The notes beneath the pieces are model-generated. The model ran no database searches. It was not told the DNA's origin and saw nothing but the letters and a program-made list of their open reading frames with translations. 44,922 bases of DNA from Trachelipus rathkii (lineage: Eukaryota; Arthropoda; Malacostraca; Isopoda; Trachelipodidae): NCBI GenBank assembly GCA_015478945.1, contig JABUQX010103488.1, forward strand, positions 1 to 44,922, in the 5' to 3' direction. This document shows, piece by piece, positions 1 through 11,345 of this stretch. How positions within the stretch are numbered: position 1 is the stretch's first letter; each line of letters begins with the position of its first letter. A program made the position numbers and the translations under genes.

Positions 1-429
1 TAATTCTTCTTCAATCTTCTCAGTTTCTCATTAAGTATTGTTCGAGTTATCCCATTAGTAAATTATCTCATCATCTTTTGCTATTTTTATTTAGTATATT
101 TTGTTTCTATGATCGTTCATAATCTATCTATCTTCTACTATCTCTCATTTCACATATGGAGGTTATTCTGAATTAATAGCTCAAATCTAGCTGGCATAGT
201 TTCTCTTATCGTATTGTTATATCTATCTTTCTCTTCCTGTATTATCTAATTATATCCTTGCCATTATATCATTTGCTTATCTCTAGGACAAAAAGGTAAT
301 TTTTCCTCCTCTTTGGTTTGGTCATGTATGTTTATTCATGATTAGTGTGTATATATAGTTTATGAATTCAGTTGTTTGTATAGTAAATGGTGTTAATTCG
401 TTTTTTATTTTAAGCCATGCTGTAATATT

Positions 430-2639
430 TGCAGATGTTCGAACTGTGAAATAAAGTATGTTCTGAAGGTAAAAATCCGATGGGTTTCAAATAGTTGGTA
501 TATTACAAAGGGTTTTTAAAATATCGTACATCGACGAAGATAAACCAACGTTATTTTTAGATATTAAGTTATCTTTTCTAGTTAAGATAAAGAACATTGC
601 TAAAAAACGTTATTTACCCGATAAAAAATTTATCTTATCAAATGCGTCAATATTGATAATCTTGCTGAACTCTTACAACACAGCAAATGAATAAGGGGTC
701 TATTATTTGAACTATGGATAGGAATACCAAGCAATGTTATGAGTTCATCGGTTTGAGCGATTAAATATAATGGAGATACATGGCCTTGGGAATAAGAGTT
801 CGTGAAATGATCCAAAAAGGTGTAGAGATGCGAGGAGATGTCATGGTACCAGATTCAGAATTAAATTATTTACTGAAGAAAATGAGTGTATAAAAACTTA
901 AAGGTAATGAGATTTTACTTTAAATCCAGAAGAAAAGTAAAAAGATAAGACGCAATGCAGAACCATATCAGCTAAAGGGTAAACTATTAATGTAGAACAA
1001 CAAACAACAAAACAAACATAACAATAAAAGGTTCACTATGGTAATATATGTATAAAAAGGAGATCTATACAGTCATGAAAAAAAATAGCAAAAAAAACAA
1101 AAAAACAAAAAAAAAATTAAATATAAAAGGTAATAATAGAGGTTCATGAATAATAAATAATAATAGCTGATATTAATAACCATAATAATAAATAATAATA
1201 AATATTAATCAATAATAATAATAATAATAATAAAGATAAGAATAATAAAATAATAATCATGTTCCATCACTACATATAGTTTTTTTATATAGGTTAAGAT
1301 CCTAAAAAGCTTAAATCTACATGAAAATCATTCGTCGTTACTATCTAAGATATTTTTTCCCATTCCCATCCGATACCATCCATGGAAGTACATATTTAAA
1401 TTATTGCTTCCCAGCCGTTCCCAGACCAAATAAAAATTTGTTTAACCCCTATTGATTGGATATAGTGATAGAGTAAGCTCCACTTTCGGACCATTGGTTT
1501 TCTGAAATAGTATAGACCGAGTTTTGTACCATCTATAGAATTTAGAAAGCGTTCAATGATACTTCTCAGATCATAACAACGTTTTCCTCTGAATGCGTAA
1601 TATTCGTATGATCACACATGTTAAATGTGCAACAGTGTACATAATTAGACAAGGCATTTCCGATTTCTTAGTTTGAGTTTTACCCTTCTATCAAACTTCC
1701 GAAGTAGATATTTTATCCTGTTTTACATCCAGAAAATATAGATTCTACGAGTGTGGTTTAATAGCCTGTGTCATTACCAATCTTCCATCTCGAACCTCAT
1801 TCGGTGGTGAATTAATAGTCCTTAGAAAAAGAGATAGTAAGATGACTAACTTTATGACCTCTTTTGGCAATAATCGTTTTCGGTGAGTCTTAAATTTTGG
1901 TAGACTTATAGTACTACTTGACCCCTTCTGAAGCGTGGTGACATATACAGAGTAGTTAATCTGTTACTCATAAAAATGCGTTTGTTACTAGAGTATACAG
2001 ATTGATTAATACACGTGAAAAATCAGAACCATTGGGGTTTCTTTTATATAAGATTGAAACCCCACACCCCGGAATCTTGATTACCCATTGGGTAATGTTT
2101 TGTATAGAGGTATATCTGTTAAGACGCAACATATTGCGCGCTTAGTGAAAATAGAACACTTTTTAAAACGGGATACACAACCTCCTAACGGCTTTCAAGT
2201 CACAAGCGATTATAGTTAAATCAAGCCGCTTTGAGAAATGATTTATAAAATTTAAGGTTACAACACAAGCTAACAGAAGCTAAACCTGTTTTTCTATTTT
2301 TATTTTTTACAGGTGTACATTCACTTTTAAGGCCTTACGCTCCGCTCGTTTTATGTTTGTATTTGGTATTTCGTCGATAACCTTGCAACATCAATGTTTT
2401 CATTTAGCTGCCAATACATAAACAACAATTTTCAGCGACGGGCCACGGGATTTCTGTGAGATCAACGGGCCAGAGATTGATGTATGTATCCTGTCTTTTC
2501 AGCCAAGGGGAGCTCACTACGGAGATTATCTCCGAGAGAGGCGTGAAGAACACAGTTTGGGGTATCCTAAGTTTGATGGGTACCACCGAGGGGGGTGTAA
2601 GCGGTAAGGGCCCAGCCCCAAAGGGCTGTGCACTTATGT
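430..2639 (+). repeat. Left arm of the palindrome
   Basis: This arm carries an (AAT)n microsatellite, an AC-rich stretch near 990-1020, and a coding-like segment that only makes sense on the minus strand (about 1330-1990). Its inner 200 bases are much more GC-rich than the rest. The outer limit is uncertain because similarity to the right arm fades gradually rather than stopping at a terminal motif. Confidence 0.7.
1148..1260 (+). repeat. (AAT)n microsatellite in left arm
   Basis: Imperfect AAT trinucleotide repeat. Its mirror partner, written as ATT, is at 3956-4083 in the other arm, so the tract existed before the arms were duplicated, or both arms are readings of one locus. Confidence 0.9.
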
Positions 2640-2680
2640 AAGCGGTAAGGCACAGCCCAAAGGGCTGTGCCCTTACCAGC
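2598..2680 (+). repeat. Tandem pair of GC-rich hairpins at the palindrome axis
   Basis: Two near-identical 40-bp units lie end to end (about 2598-2637 and 2639-2680), each starting TAAGCGGTAAGG. The second folds into a stem of about 15 bp (2644-2658 with 2662-2677) around an AAA loop, with one bulged C. CCCCTTCGGGG follows just to the right and forms another small hairpin. The GC content contrasts sharply with the AT-rich flanks. Confidence 0.8.
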
Positions 2681-3283
2681 TTAACCCCTTCGGGGGTACC
2701 CAAAATGGGTCTTCACGGCTCTTCAGGATAATCTCCTGTAGTGAGGTTCATGCTGAAAATTATACATTAATCTCTCTGGGTTGATTCTCCAATAGTGGGG
2801 CCCGTCGTCTGACAAATCTGTTCTGGTCATAATGTATCGTAACAGAAATGACATTATGTTGACTGCGCGCCGAGCGACGAAATACAGAATAAACATAAAA
2901 CGAGCGGAGCGTAAGGCCTAAAAGTGAATGTACACCTGAAAATAAATAATAAAAACGGTTTAGCTTCCTGTTAGGCTTGTGTTTGTATCCTTAATTTTAT
3001 AATATCTTTTTTCATGAGGCTTGTTTTAACGTCATAATCGTTGTGGACTTGAAAGAATTAGGAGGTTGTGTTCCGTTTAAAAAGTGTTCTATTTTCACTA
3101 AGCGCGCAATATGTTGCGTCTTAACAGATATACCTCTATACAAAACATTACCCAATGGGTAATCAAGATTCCGGGTGTGGGGTTTCAATCTTTATATAAA
3201 GAAACGCTGATGGTTCTGATTTTCAACGTGTATTAATCAATTGTATACACAGTACAGGCAATATTTTTTATGGAGTTGACAAG

Positions 3284-3792
3284 ATGAATACTCTGTATAG
3301 TGTCGTCACGGCTTGTCAAATGGTTAAGGTGTACTCTAACTCTACCGAAGTTTTAGTACACTCACCGAAAACGATTATTGGCAGAAGAGGATGTCATAAA
3401 GTCAGTCATCTTACTATCTCTTTTTCTAAGGCTATAATTTCACATCGAATGGAGGTTCGAGTATGGAAGATGTGTAATGACACAGGCTTATTTAAAACTA
3501 CAGCTCGTAGAATCTATATTTCTGGATTAAAACAGATAAAATATCTTTTGGAGGTTTGTAGAAGGGTAATAACTCAAACTAAGAAATCGGAAATGCTGTC
3601 TAATTATGTAACTGTGCACATTACATGTTGTATCAGGAATATTACGCATTCAAGAAAACGTTGGTTGATGATTCTGAGAATATCATTGAACGCTTCTTAA
3701 ATTCTATAGATGTACAGAAACTCGTCTGTCTATTTAGAAAACAATGGTCCGAAAGTGCTTACTTAACTGATCTATCTAGTAACAAATTTTAG
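3284..3792 (+). pseudogene. Coding-like remnant in palindrome arm, family unknown
   Basis: An open frame at 3284-3700 encodes 138 residues. A second, overlapping frame at 3679-3792 reads 37 codons before a stop and includes ERFLNSID and KLVCLFRK. The left arm, read on the minus strand (about 1330-1560), encodes a close counterpart with ERFLNSIDG and YFRKPM. Conservation of this peptide in both arms suggests the frame at 3679 is the real one and that the longer frame upstream may be only partly genuine. I recognise no domain, zinc finger or catalytic triad. It could be part of a transposase or Gag, but this is a guess. Confidence 0.3.
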
Positions 3793-3955
3793 TGTCTGAC
3801 GTGAACTTTTAACATATGTACTCATGATGGTATCGATGAAGTGAAAAATATCCTTAGATATAACGACGAAAATGATTGGTTTTAGTTTAAAATTTAGCGT
3901 TTTAGAAAATCTTAAGGCTATATATTAAACTATATGTATGTGATGAACATTGGAT

Positions 3956-4007
3956 TATTATTATATTATTATTATTATTATTCATTATATTATTATTCTG
4001 ATTATTG

Positions 4008-4065
<58 letters not shown>

Positions 4066-4083
4066 ATTATTTATTATTATTGT
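3956..4083 (+). repeat. (ATT)n microsatellite in right arm
   Basis: Nearly pure ATT repeat, the reverse complement of the tract at 1148-1260 and at the equivalent place in the arm. The right copy is purer and slightly longer. Confidence 0.9.
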
Positions 4084-4989
4084 TTGTTTTTGTTTTTTGT
4101 TTTGGCTAAGCTCATTTCATGTCAATTTGGCTGTATAGTTCTCCTTTGTATACATATTCCATAGTGGAACCTGTTTATTGTTATGTTGTTGTTGTTGTTG
4201 TGGTTGTCTAAGAGAGATATATACCCTTTTGAGGCTGATATGGTTTGTTTAATCGCGCCTCAGTATTCTTTTTTACTTTCTTTCTGATTGGTTTGAATAG
4301 AAAGAATCTCATTACCTTTAAGGTTTGTTTGATACCTCTATTTTCTATCAGTAGGATATTTTTACGCTTGTGCTGGTACAGATGAAATCTGGTCTAGCAT
4401 CTTGACACATGTTGCTTGATATCTTCAACGTGAGCTTCGTTTTATTCCCAACTGAGGGTGTGCTCCATCTTATATTTAATCGTCCAACTCGGATGGATAC
4501 CGCCTACATTGCTTGTATCCATCCAGGAGTTCAAATTAGACCTTAGTTCAGTTTGTGTTTGAAAAGTTCATCAAGATGTATCATGATTGGCAGGGGAGGA
4601 TAGGAGGATCAATGTGTGTCTCTGATATCGACTAGCAGTGAGAATATCTACTGAAGATGAACGTGAGAGGTTCTAATAGAATAGCGTTGTGTTCTCGTCG
4701 TGTGACGATATTAAGACCCTTGTGGATGTACGCAACTATTGGAAAACCCATCGATTCGTTGTGAACCTTTCAGACATTACGTGTATAGGTTTCCAGTTCG
4801 AACACTCTGAATTTAATAGTTACAAAAGCTTGTCTATAATAAATAATCGAATTAACATCGCATCTTAACGATGTTGACATATCTATGAGGACTTATTTAT
4901 AACTTATATGCACATGGCGATATCTATGATATTTACAACGCAAATTGGATTTCCCGTATAATGCAGTATACAGGAATGCTTTAATACTA

Positions 4990-6137
4990 TCAGCTTGGAT
5001 GAATTTATTTTTCTTGAGAGACTGAGTGCTGTTGAATCAAAATATGCTCTGAAAATGGTTTAGTGTGCTGAGGCATTTATACTTATACCGTTAGATCAAG
5101 GGTGTTGAATCTTTAGAGAGATTTATAGAGCTTACCCCAACTTGAATCCTATGTTCTTTGATTAGATGAATTAATATAATTTAAAATTTTAAAATTATGT
5201 TTTTTTGTATTTTTATGTTTTTTTGTTTTATATAAGGCGTCTTTCAAATGAAATTATATGTTTATTAAAAATGAAACTTGTTTTACTTCCTCGTTATGTT
5301 CGCTTTTTTAGACTAAGTTGTTTAAGTAGCTGTTTTATTCGTCTGGTGTTGTTGTGCACTAAGTACGTTATGTCAAGCGTTTGAGCTCATTAACAGAGAG
5401 TTAAAAACTTACTTTGTTTTGTCTTTACGCATTTCGGTACCTTTAACTTATAGCTGTTCGGTAAGGCGTTATGCTAAATTTTTTTTTTTTTTTTTTTGTT
5501 AATATACTATTTTAATTGATATAAAATTAAAAATATCAATGTTGGAGATATGTTGATAAAGTGCGAATGATTTATGTTTTTGTATGTCTTGAGTTACTTT
5601 TATTTGATAGTTTTGAACTTTGTTAATGTTAAGCAGTTTTAATCTTGCTTAAGAATAGTGTCAGGTTTTGGTTGTGTATTTATTAATATTTCTTAGTTTA
5701 TCCAGCCATGTTACGTTGGGCTTTATTAATGTGAAAACATTTTATGTACGTCATTAACCTACTTTACACTGGTCCTTGATAATTAGTACAATGTTATGGT
5801 AAATTTTTTGTTAATTATTAACCATGTTAATGTAAATTTAACATAGTGTTACGTTAGAGACACGCTTGACCAGGTGTTAAGTTACGTTTTGGATGTTATG
5901 TTAGTTACTTTACTGATTTGTTAAGTGTGAAACTTTGTTAACGGTAACGGTTTATTCCTGTTTTAATAGTGTTAGGTTTGTCGTTGTGGGTTGTATTCAT
6001 AGTTTAGACTGATGCTGAGTAGCTATTCTTTTGGGAGACAGATTTTGCTTAACATATATTGTTGATTGCTTTGTATAAAAGTCACATGAATTCTATGTTA
6101 TGATTTATCCATAAATAATACTTCGAAATGTGACTTG
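4990..6137. other. T- and G-rich, C-poor stretch with no gene
   Basis: No convincing reading frame is visible. The plus strand is strongly C-poor and full of GTTA and GTTT words, with a 19-base T run at 5479-5497. The composition suggests an old, decayed simple repeat. I see no transposon protein motif on either strand. Confidence 0.5.
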
Positions 6138-6778
6138 CATCAATAGATCAATAGATTAAGGATGGACAGGAGGGTGGTTGGATGGTGGTTATGATTTACT
6201 GATTTACTGGATTACTGCTTTAGGATGACAATTTTAGTAAAAATTATGACCTTAATCAATAGATCAAGTAGATCAATAGATCATGATTGGCCAGGAGGGT
6301 GGCTGGATGGTGGTTTGATTTTACTGATTTACTGATTTAGGGTATGTAATAACGTTACAATTTTTAGTAAAAAAATTGACCTGAATCAATAGATCACAAT
6401 AGATCAATATGAATTTAGATCAATAGATCACGAACTGGACAGGAGGGTGGTTGAATAGGTGGTTTGATTCACTGGATTTACTGATTTAGGGTATGTAAAA
6501 CATGACCATTTTTTACGTTAAAATTTAACCTTAATCAATAGATCAATAGATCAAATAATCATGGATGATGAGTTGGACAGAAGTGTAGGTTGGTGGTTTG
6601 ATTTACTGATTTACTGATTTAGGGTTGTAAAACATGTACATTTTGTAAATAATTGACCCATCAATAGATCAATAGATAATAGATCAATAGGATCACAGAT
6701 GGACAGATATGTAGGCTGGGTGGTTTGATTTACTGATTTATTGATTTAGGGTATGTAAAACGTAATTTGTAATAACTT
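6138..6778 (+). repeat. Minisatellite, about five units of 115-150 bp
   Basis: Each unit begins with CAATAGATCAATAGATCA, continues through a TGGACAGGAGGGTGGTTGG block and GGTTTGATTTACTGATT, and ends with GGGTATGTAAAACAT plus an A/T-rich tail containing TTGACC. Units start near 6138, 6255, 6386, 6536 and 6662. The third is the longest because the CAATAGAT sub-repeat is expanded inside it. Later units lose the GGAGGG word. Confidence 0.9.
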
Positions 6779-6860
6779 AAGCAAAAAGTAATAAGAAATT
6801 GTTATTTATTTTTTATTTATTTTATTTATTTATTGTATTTTTTTTATTTTTTTTTTTTTT
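6779..6860 (+). repeat. T-rich TTTA low-complexity tract
   Basis: Runs of TTTA and poly-T directly follow the last minisatellite unit. The tract may be the tail of that array or the remains of a retroposon poly(A) read on the minus strand. Confidence 0.7.
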
Positions 6861-7079
6861 CATGGTTCTTAAGGAACCATTATTTTCGAATCTACAGACT
6901 CGATAACAATATATAAGACACATCCATTGTTGTTCTCACAGTAATGGTTTCTTAATTGGCACCGCAGCGGTCCCAGCAACCGGTGCAAGGCAGCCTATCC
7001 TTATTAGGATTCCTATACTAAATCTTTTCTAAGAATTACACTACTGCATCCACTCACTAAATTTCAGCCTTATACGAGC

Positions 7080-7570
7080 AATTAATTTTTTTTTTTTAAT
7101 GGGGGCGGGGTCCCCTTTTGGGGGAGGCCCCTTGGGGATGTAACTTCGTATACGAATAGGGTACGTCATCATCTAACAGCACTCAAATATCACGATACGT
7201 TAAATCTAACTTATATAGATATATTGTCCGGAGCATAGAGGCGCGGTGCGCGTGCGATGCGGGGCGGATGCGGGGCGGTGCGGTGCGATGCGATGGGCGG
7301 TGCTGAAGACACGCAGAAGGAGACGCAGAAGAGGTTAAAAACCACTCAGAAGTGATCCCTTCGGGAATCACCTTCTTCTTCATACTCATAATAATGTGTT
7401 TGTGTATGCGCCCGCGCGCGTCACGTCTGTGTCTGTCGGGTCAAACAGACCTTCGGTCTGTTTGACCTCCAGGTGGTCGGTCGCCCGAACGCTTGTTAGG
7501 CCTAATCGTGCCCGCTCAGATCACGCAACAAAGGCGTAAGCGCTATCTCGCGTCCCCTCGGGGGTGACCC
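7080..7570. repeat. GC-rich island with several short perfect hairpins
   Basis: The surrounding DNA is AT-rich, but this block contains G- and C-runs (7098-7135), a GATGCGGGGCGG-type minisatellite (about 7240-7302) and three hairpins. The best is a perfect 13-bp stem with a TTC loop (7439-7451 pairing with 7455-7467). A second, at 7347-7376, also has a CCCTTCGGG tip, and a third, small one has CCCCTCGGGG at 7554-7564. I see no convincing protein here; the 68-codon minus-strand frame at 7183-7389 is mostly low-complexity Pro/Arg/Ser. Confidence 0.75.
7439..7467 (+). repeat. Perfect 13-bp hairpin with TTC loop
   Basis: The left stem GGTCAAACAGACC, loop TTC and right stem GGTCTGTTTGACC are perfectly complementary. 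No T-run follows, so it does not look like a bacterial terminator. Confidence 0.9.
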
Positions 7571-7740
7571 CTTCTATATACATCCTACAGACTTGAAACT
7601 TTACAACGGATCGAGTCTATCCGCAATATATTAGATTATAGGGGTTCCCTAAGTTTCAGACCTTAAATTCTCTTATACTTTTTGAGAAATAAGCGTGGGA
7701 TGTCAATCTCTTGTACAGTTCTAACTTATAACCTAATATT

Positions 7741-8136
7741 TATTTATATCCTATATTATATTATTATTTATTATGATAATATATTATATATATATTATTA
7801 TAGATTATATATATATATATATATATGATATATATATGTATAAATATATAATAAATAATATAATATATATTATAATATAGTAATAATTTATATATATAAT
7901 ATATATAATATATATATATCTAAGCCAGAACCCACCCTGAAGTTGATTATTAACCAAGTGTGGCAGCTTCTCTGTGGGCCGAGTGGGTCCTGTACATTGA
8001 TATTATATACTATATATTATATATATAGTATATATATATATATATATATATATATTTTATATATATATATATATATAATTATAAATTATATTATATAATA
8101 TATTATATATATAGATTATATATAATATATATATAT
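7741..8136. repeat. (AT)n block with a short unique island
   Basis: TA-dinucleotide and TAT-rich sequence is interrupted at about 7921-8000 by an ordinary-complexity island containing AAGCCAGAACCCACCC and GTGGGCCGAGTGGGTCC. The island may be a fragment of another repeat. Confidence 0.9.
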
Positions 8137-8599
8137 ACGGACACACTGAAGGTAAACTAGACCCTAAAGTCCTAAGAAAGAAAATGCCGGCACCAGGAAG
8201 AATTGTTGAAAGAATAACAACAGGCACAAGGTAATATTCATTATAATTAAGTTCTAAAATTTAAGTGAATAATTCAAATAGGGAATGTTTGAAAGCCAAA
8301 ATTAAGAAAAAACTCAAAAGTTTTGGGATACCAAGTTTCTTGCTTCGAGTATATTTAAAAGTAGGGCTGTAGATCATACAAGTCAAGGAAGTTCCTTAGG
8401 GATAACAAGAATTTAGTAGATGCTTTTTGAATATTTACTTGTTCTCCTAGTTTAGGTACTACTTGTAATCTCCTACAGGTGATTCAAATATACTGAATTT
8501 GGAACGTCATTCAGATTCATTGAACTTTAACTTTATAATTTTAAGTATTCGTAAACTGTTTCTACTATGCCCATCAACCTTAAGCGCGAGCTCATTCAA

Positions 8600-9230
8600 C
8601 TCTGCCGAAAATATGGTTAGGGGGGGGGGGAACTTAAACAACTATCATTCGGTTGCTTTATTTAACCTTTGTTCTTTCCAAAGTTTTTGAATCTATCGTA
8701 ATGGAAATATTTTGAAATAACTTAAATCATTTAATCTAATCCTTCATCGTCATTACGGCTTCCGTAAGGAGAGCTCTTCTGGTGGCCTTTCCTCTCTTTG
8801 ACTCTTAGTCCTTTGCTCTCTCAGCATTTTGGTGAAACTTTGCCGTAGCGCTGCACATTTCAAAAGCTTTTCAAAGCGTATGGTGAAAAAATTTTAATTT
8901 CTAAACTTCCTTGTTTCGATATTTATCTCTCTGATTTTCTTTCCGTTTGTTCTATAGCAATTGTTATAGACGTCCATCTCGACGTTCATCCTTTAAAAAA
9001 GGTTGCTCTTCAGGTTTCTTCCTTATTTCCATCCATTTTCTACTTTACATTAAAGAAACACTCTCTCTCTCTCTCTCTCTATTACTCCATCACCTGTTCA
9101 CTCCTATGCCAACGACTACGCCCTTCATTACAACCTTCAAGTCGAAAGATGCCCCACACATAAACAATTAGCCAATTCTATTAGGGTGGCTAGAAGCCTA
9201 GAAGCGACTAAATTTCTGATCTTTCTCTAA
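8600..9230 (+). pseudogene. Jockey-like LINE reverse transcriptase remnant
   Basis: Read across frames, this encodes the middle of a non-LTR reverse transcriptase. In order: NNYHSVALFNLCS (cf. the NYRPISL motif of RT block 2), GFRKESSSGGLSS (8757-8795, cf. GFRKxRST), AVALHISKAFQSVW (8842-8883, cf. VALDISKAFDRVW), and HSYANDYALHYN with YAND at 9105-9116 in place of YADD. After it comes a segment like the THKQLANS region that follows YADD in Jockey-type elements. The catalytic Asp of the first motif is His, the AFD aspartate is Gln and the YADD pair is broken, so the copy is dead. Several frameshifts and a (CT)n run lie inside it. Family assignment rests on motif memory. Confidence 0.7.
9061..9080 (+). 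repeat. (CT)n microsatellite inside the LINE remnant
   Basis: Ten CT units lie between the coding remnants just upstream of YAND, where the family normally has ordinary coding sequence. The run is an expansion after, or at, decay of the element. Confidence 0.9.
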
Positions 9231-10269
9231 TTTCTAATTGAAGACTTAGTAATAATATATTTTGTTTGCTTGCAATCTATGAAAGAAAAAATTCATATAA
9301 TATATAATATATTACGTATAAATTAAAATAATAATATACACTTTTACCAAACGTCATATATATATAATTGCGTGCATGGATCTTTCAATAATTTAGGGGA
9401 GAAGAGAATAGATTCAATATTGAAGCGCAAATCTCGTGAAACTATAAAAAAAATCAATCATTTTGTTTATATTGTATCTATTTCTGCTCACCCTAGAACA
9501 CAATAGAGCTCCTAGTAAGATGTTTAGTGTATCTGAGAGGGCGTACTTTCACAAATAAGAGTCCTTCACACAATCAGAGTATCAAGTAAGCTATTAGAGA
9601 AGTTTGTATAATTAGAGGAACGTTGTATATGTTCCACTTGTATGGAGTATAGTCAATCAATCATATACTGGGTTGAATTTCAACCGCTATCGATTACGGC
9701 TACTTCTCATGGGTGATAAGATAAGTAAAAGTTATTTATCCTCATTAATTACAAATACCACTAAAATTTTAAACTGACTCTCTTTATATCACAATCTCTT
9801 ATTCTTATGCGACGGAGATAACATCTCACTCATTCATTACTCTTATATATATCTGTTCTCTATCATATATATCCTATTTACTATTCACTATTTATATATA
9901 AGTCTCATCTATCTCTCTATCTCTAATATCCACTATATATCAATAATTCACGCGTATCACTCTTATCTATCTCTCTCTTCTTACTATATCTCTCATATCA
10001 TGATCCATACTTCATATATATATTCTACTCATCATTACTCTGAAAGTATCATCTCAGAGAGTGACGAACTTCGCCAATTTCATTAACAAAGTCTATAACT
10101 TCTACTTACTTATAAATATCCTTTTATCCAGTTAAACTAAGTTTATAGCTCTACTATTCTCACATAGGCACTACTGTAAGTCTAGTGATCAACACATCCT
10201 ATTTCTATTTATCCTCACCTTTACTTCATGAAACCTTTAAATTATTCAATTTAGGTTGTACTATAAATT
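9231..10269. other. No gene; pyrimidine-rich tract in its second half
   Basis: No coding motif was found. From about 9770 to 10060 the plus strand is rich in CTCTAT and TATCTCTCTC words. It may be a decayed microsatellite, and it has a purine-rich counterpart beyond the following AT block. Confidence 0.6.
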
Positions 10270-10444
10270 CATTGTCGGTCTACATAATCAATATCTACAG
10301 ATATATAATAATATAATAATAAACTTAGCCCAATACTCTGGTATAATATATAGTAATTTTTACGAAATAGGGGGACAAATTTAGAGGATATTATATTATA
10401 TTATAATTAATATATTTTATATATATAATATATATTCTATTATA

Positions 10445-10478
<34 letters not shown>

Positions 10479-10708
10479 GTATATATATATTATATATATA
10501 ATATATAGTTAATATTATATATATATATATAATTATAAATATAAATATATATATATTAATAAATATAGTATAATTATATATTAATAATATATATATATAT
10601 TATAATATATATAATATATATATAATATATTATATATATATATATAAATATATAATACGGTATATACTATATATATATTATATTATATATAATATATATA
10701 TATAATAT

Positions 10709-10741
<33 letters not shown>

Positions 10742-10975
10742 ATTATTATATAATATAGTATATTATATAATAATATAAGTGTATTTATATATATATAGTA
10801 TATATAGTATAATATATATATATATATATATATAATATATATATTATATATATTATTAATAAATAATATATATAATATTAATATTATATATATATATGAG
10901 TATACTGAGTTAATAAATTATATTAATATATTATCAAAATATATCTTATATATATATAATATAATATATATATTA

Positions 10976-11017
<42 letters not shown>

Positions 11018-11270
11018 TAGTGATAGTGATATAAATTGCTTTATATAATATATATAATATAGTTTCGTGTTATAAGTATATATATATATATATATATTAT
11101 AGTAATATAGCCTATATATATATTAATATATATATATATATATATTATATATTAATATATATATATAACTTTAATATTTAATTATAAAGTATCTATTAAT
11201 ATATATATATAATTATTATATAAATATATATTAATATATATTAATATATAATACATATATTATCATAATT

Positions 11271-11301
<31 letters not shown>

Positions 11302-11345
11302 ATTTTATATAATCTAATATATATATAAATACTATGATATATAGG
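10270..11345. repeat. Long (AT)n / TATA-type satellite block, about 1.1 kb
   Basis: Almost entirely A and T, made of TA dinucleotides broken by TAAT and TATTAATA steps. It has no reading frames and is probably collapsed or length-uncertain in any assembly. Confidence 0.95.

Larger units (their letters stand above)
2640..4810 (-). repeat. Right arm of the palindrome
   Basis: This is the reverse complement of the left arm at roughly three quarters identity by eye, with differences dominated by one- to three-base indels. It carries the matching (ATT)n tract and, on the plus strand, the better preserved version of the coding-like segment. Both arms have about the same length, unlike the inverted pair at 27.7-34.1 kb. 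Confidence 0.7.
220..4990. repeat. Large palindrome (inverted repeat), axis near 2640
   Basis: Reading the right half backwards reproduces the left half with many small indels. Clear anchors are the pair 2341-2348 and 2901-2908 (TCCGCTCG and its complement), the pair 2579-2584 and 2695-2700 (GGTACC), the segment around 2080-2215 with 3050-3165, and the TGTTCGAACT-like block near 435 with its partner near 4795. Matching is secure from about 430 to 4810, and weaker similarity continues to about 220 and 4990. There is essentially no spacer, because the arms run into the hairpin cluster at the axis. The structure could be a fold-back transposable element, an inverted genomic duplication or a fold-back chimeric read. 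I recognise no transposase. Confidence 0.85.

Noticed and set aside
2404..2703. 99-codon minus-strand and 61-codon plus-strand frames at the palindrome axis
   Set aside because: Frames open on both strands of a near-perfect palindrome are expected by symmetry, and neither encodes a recognisable domain.
4790..4810. tRNA-like GTTCGAAC (T-loop) motif
   Set aside because: No acceptor stem, D-arm or anticodon arm can be folded around it. It is only a landmark of the palindrome arm.
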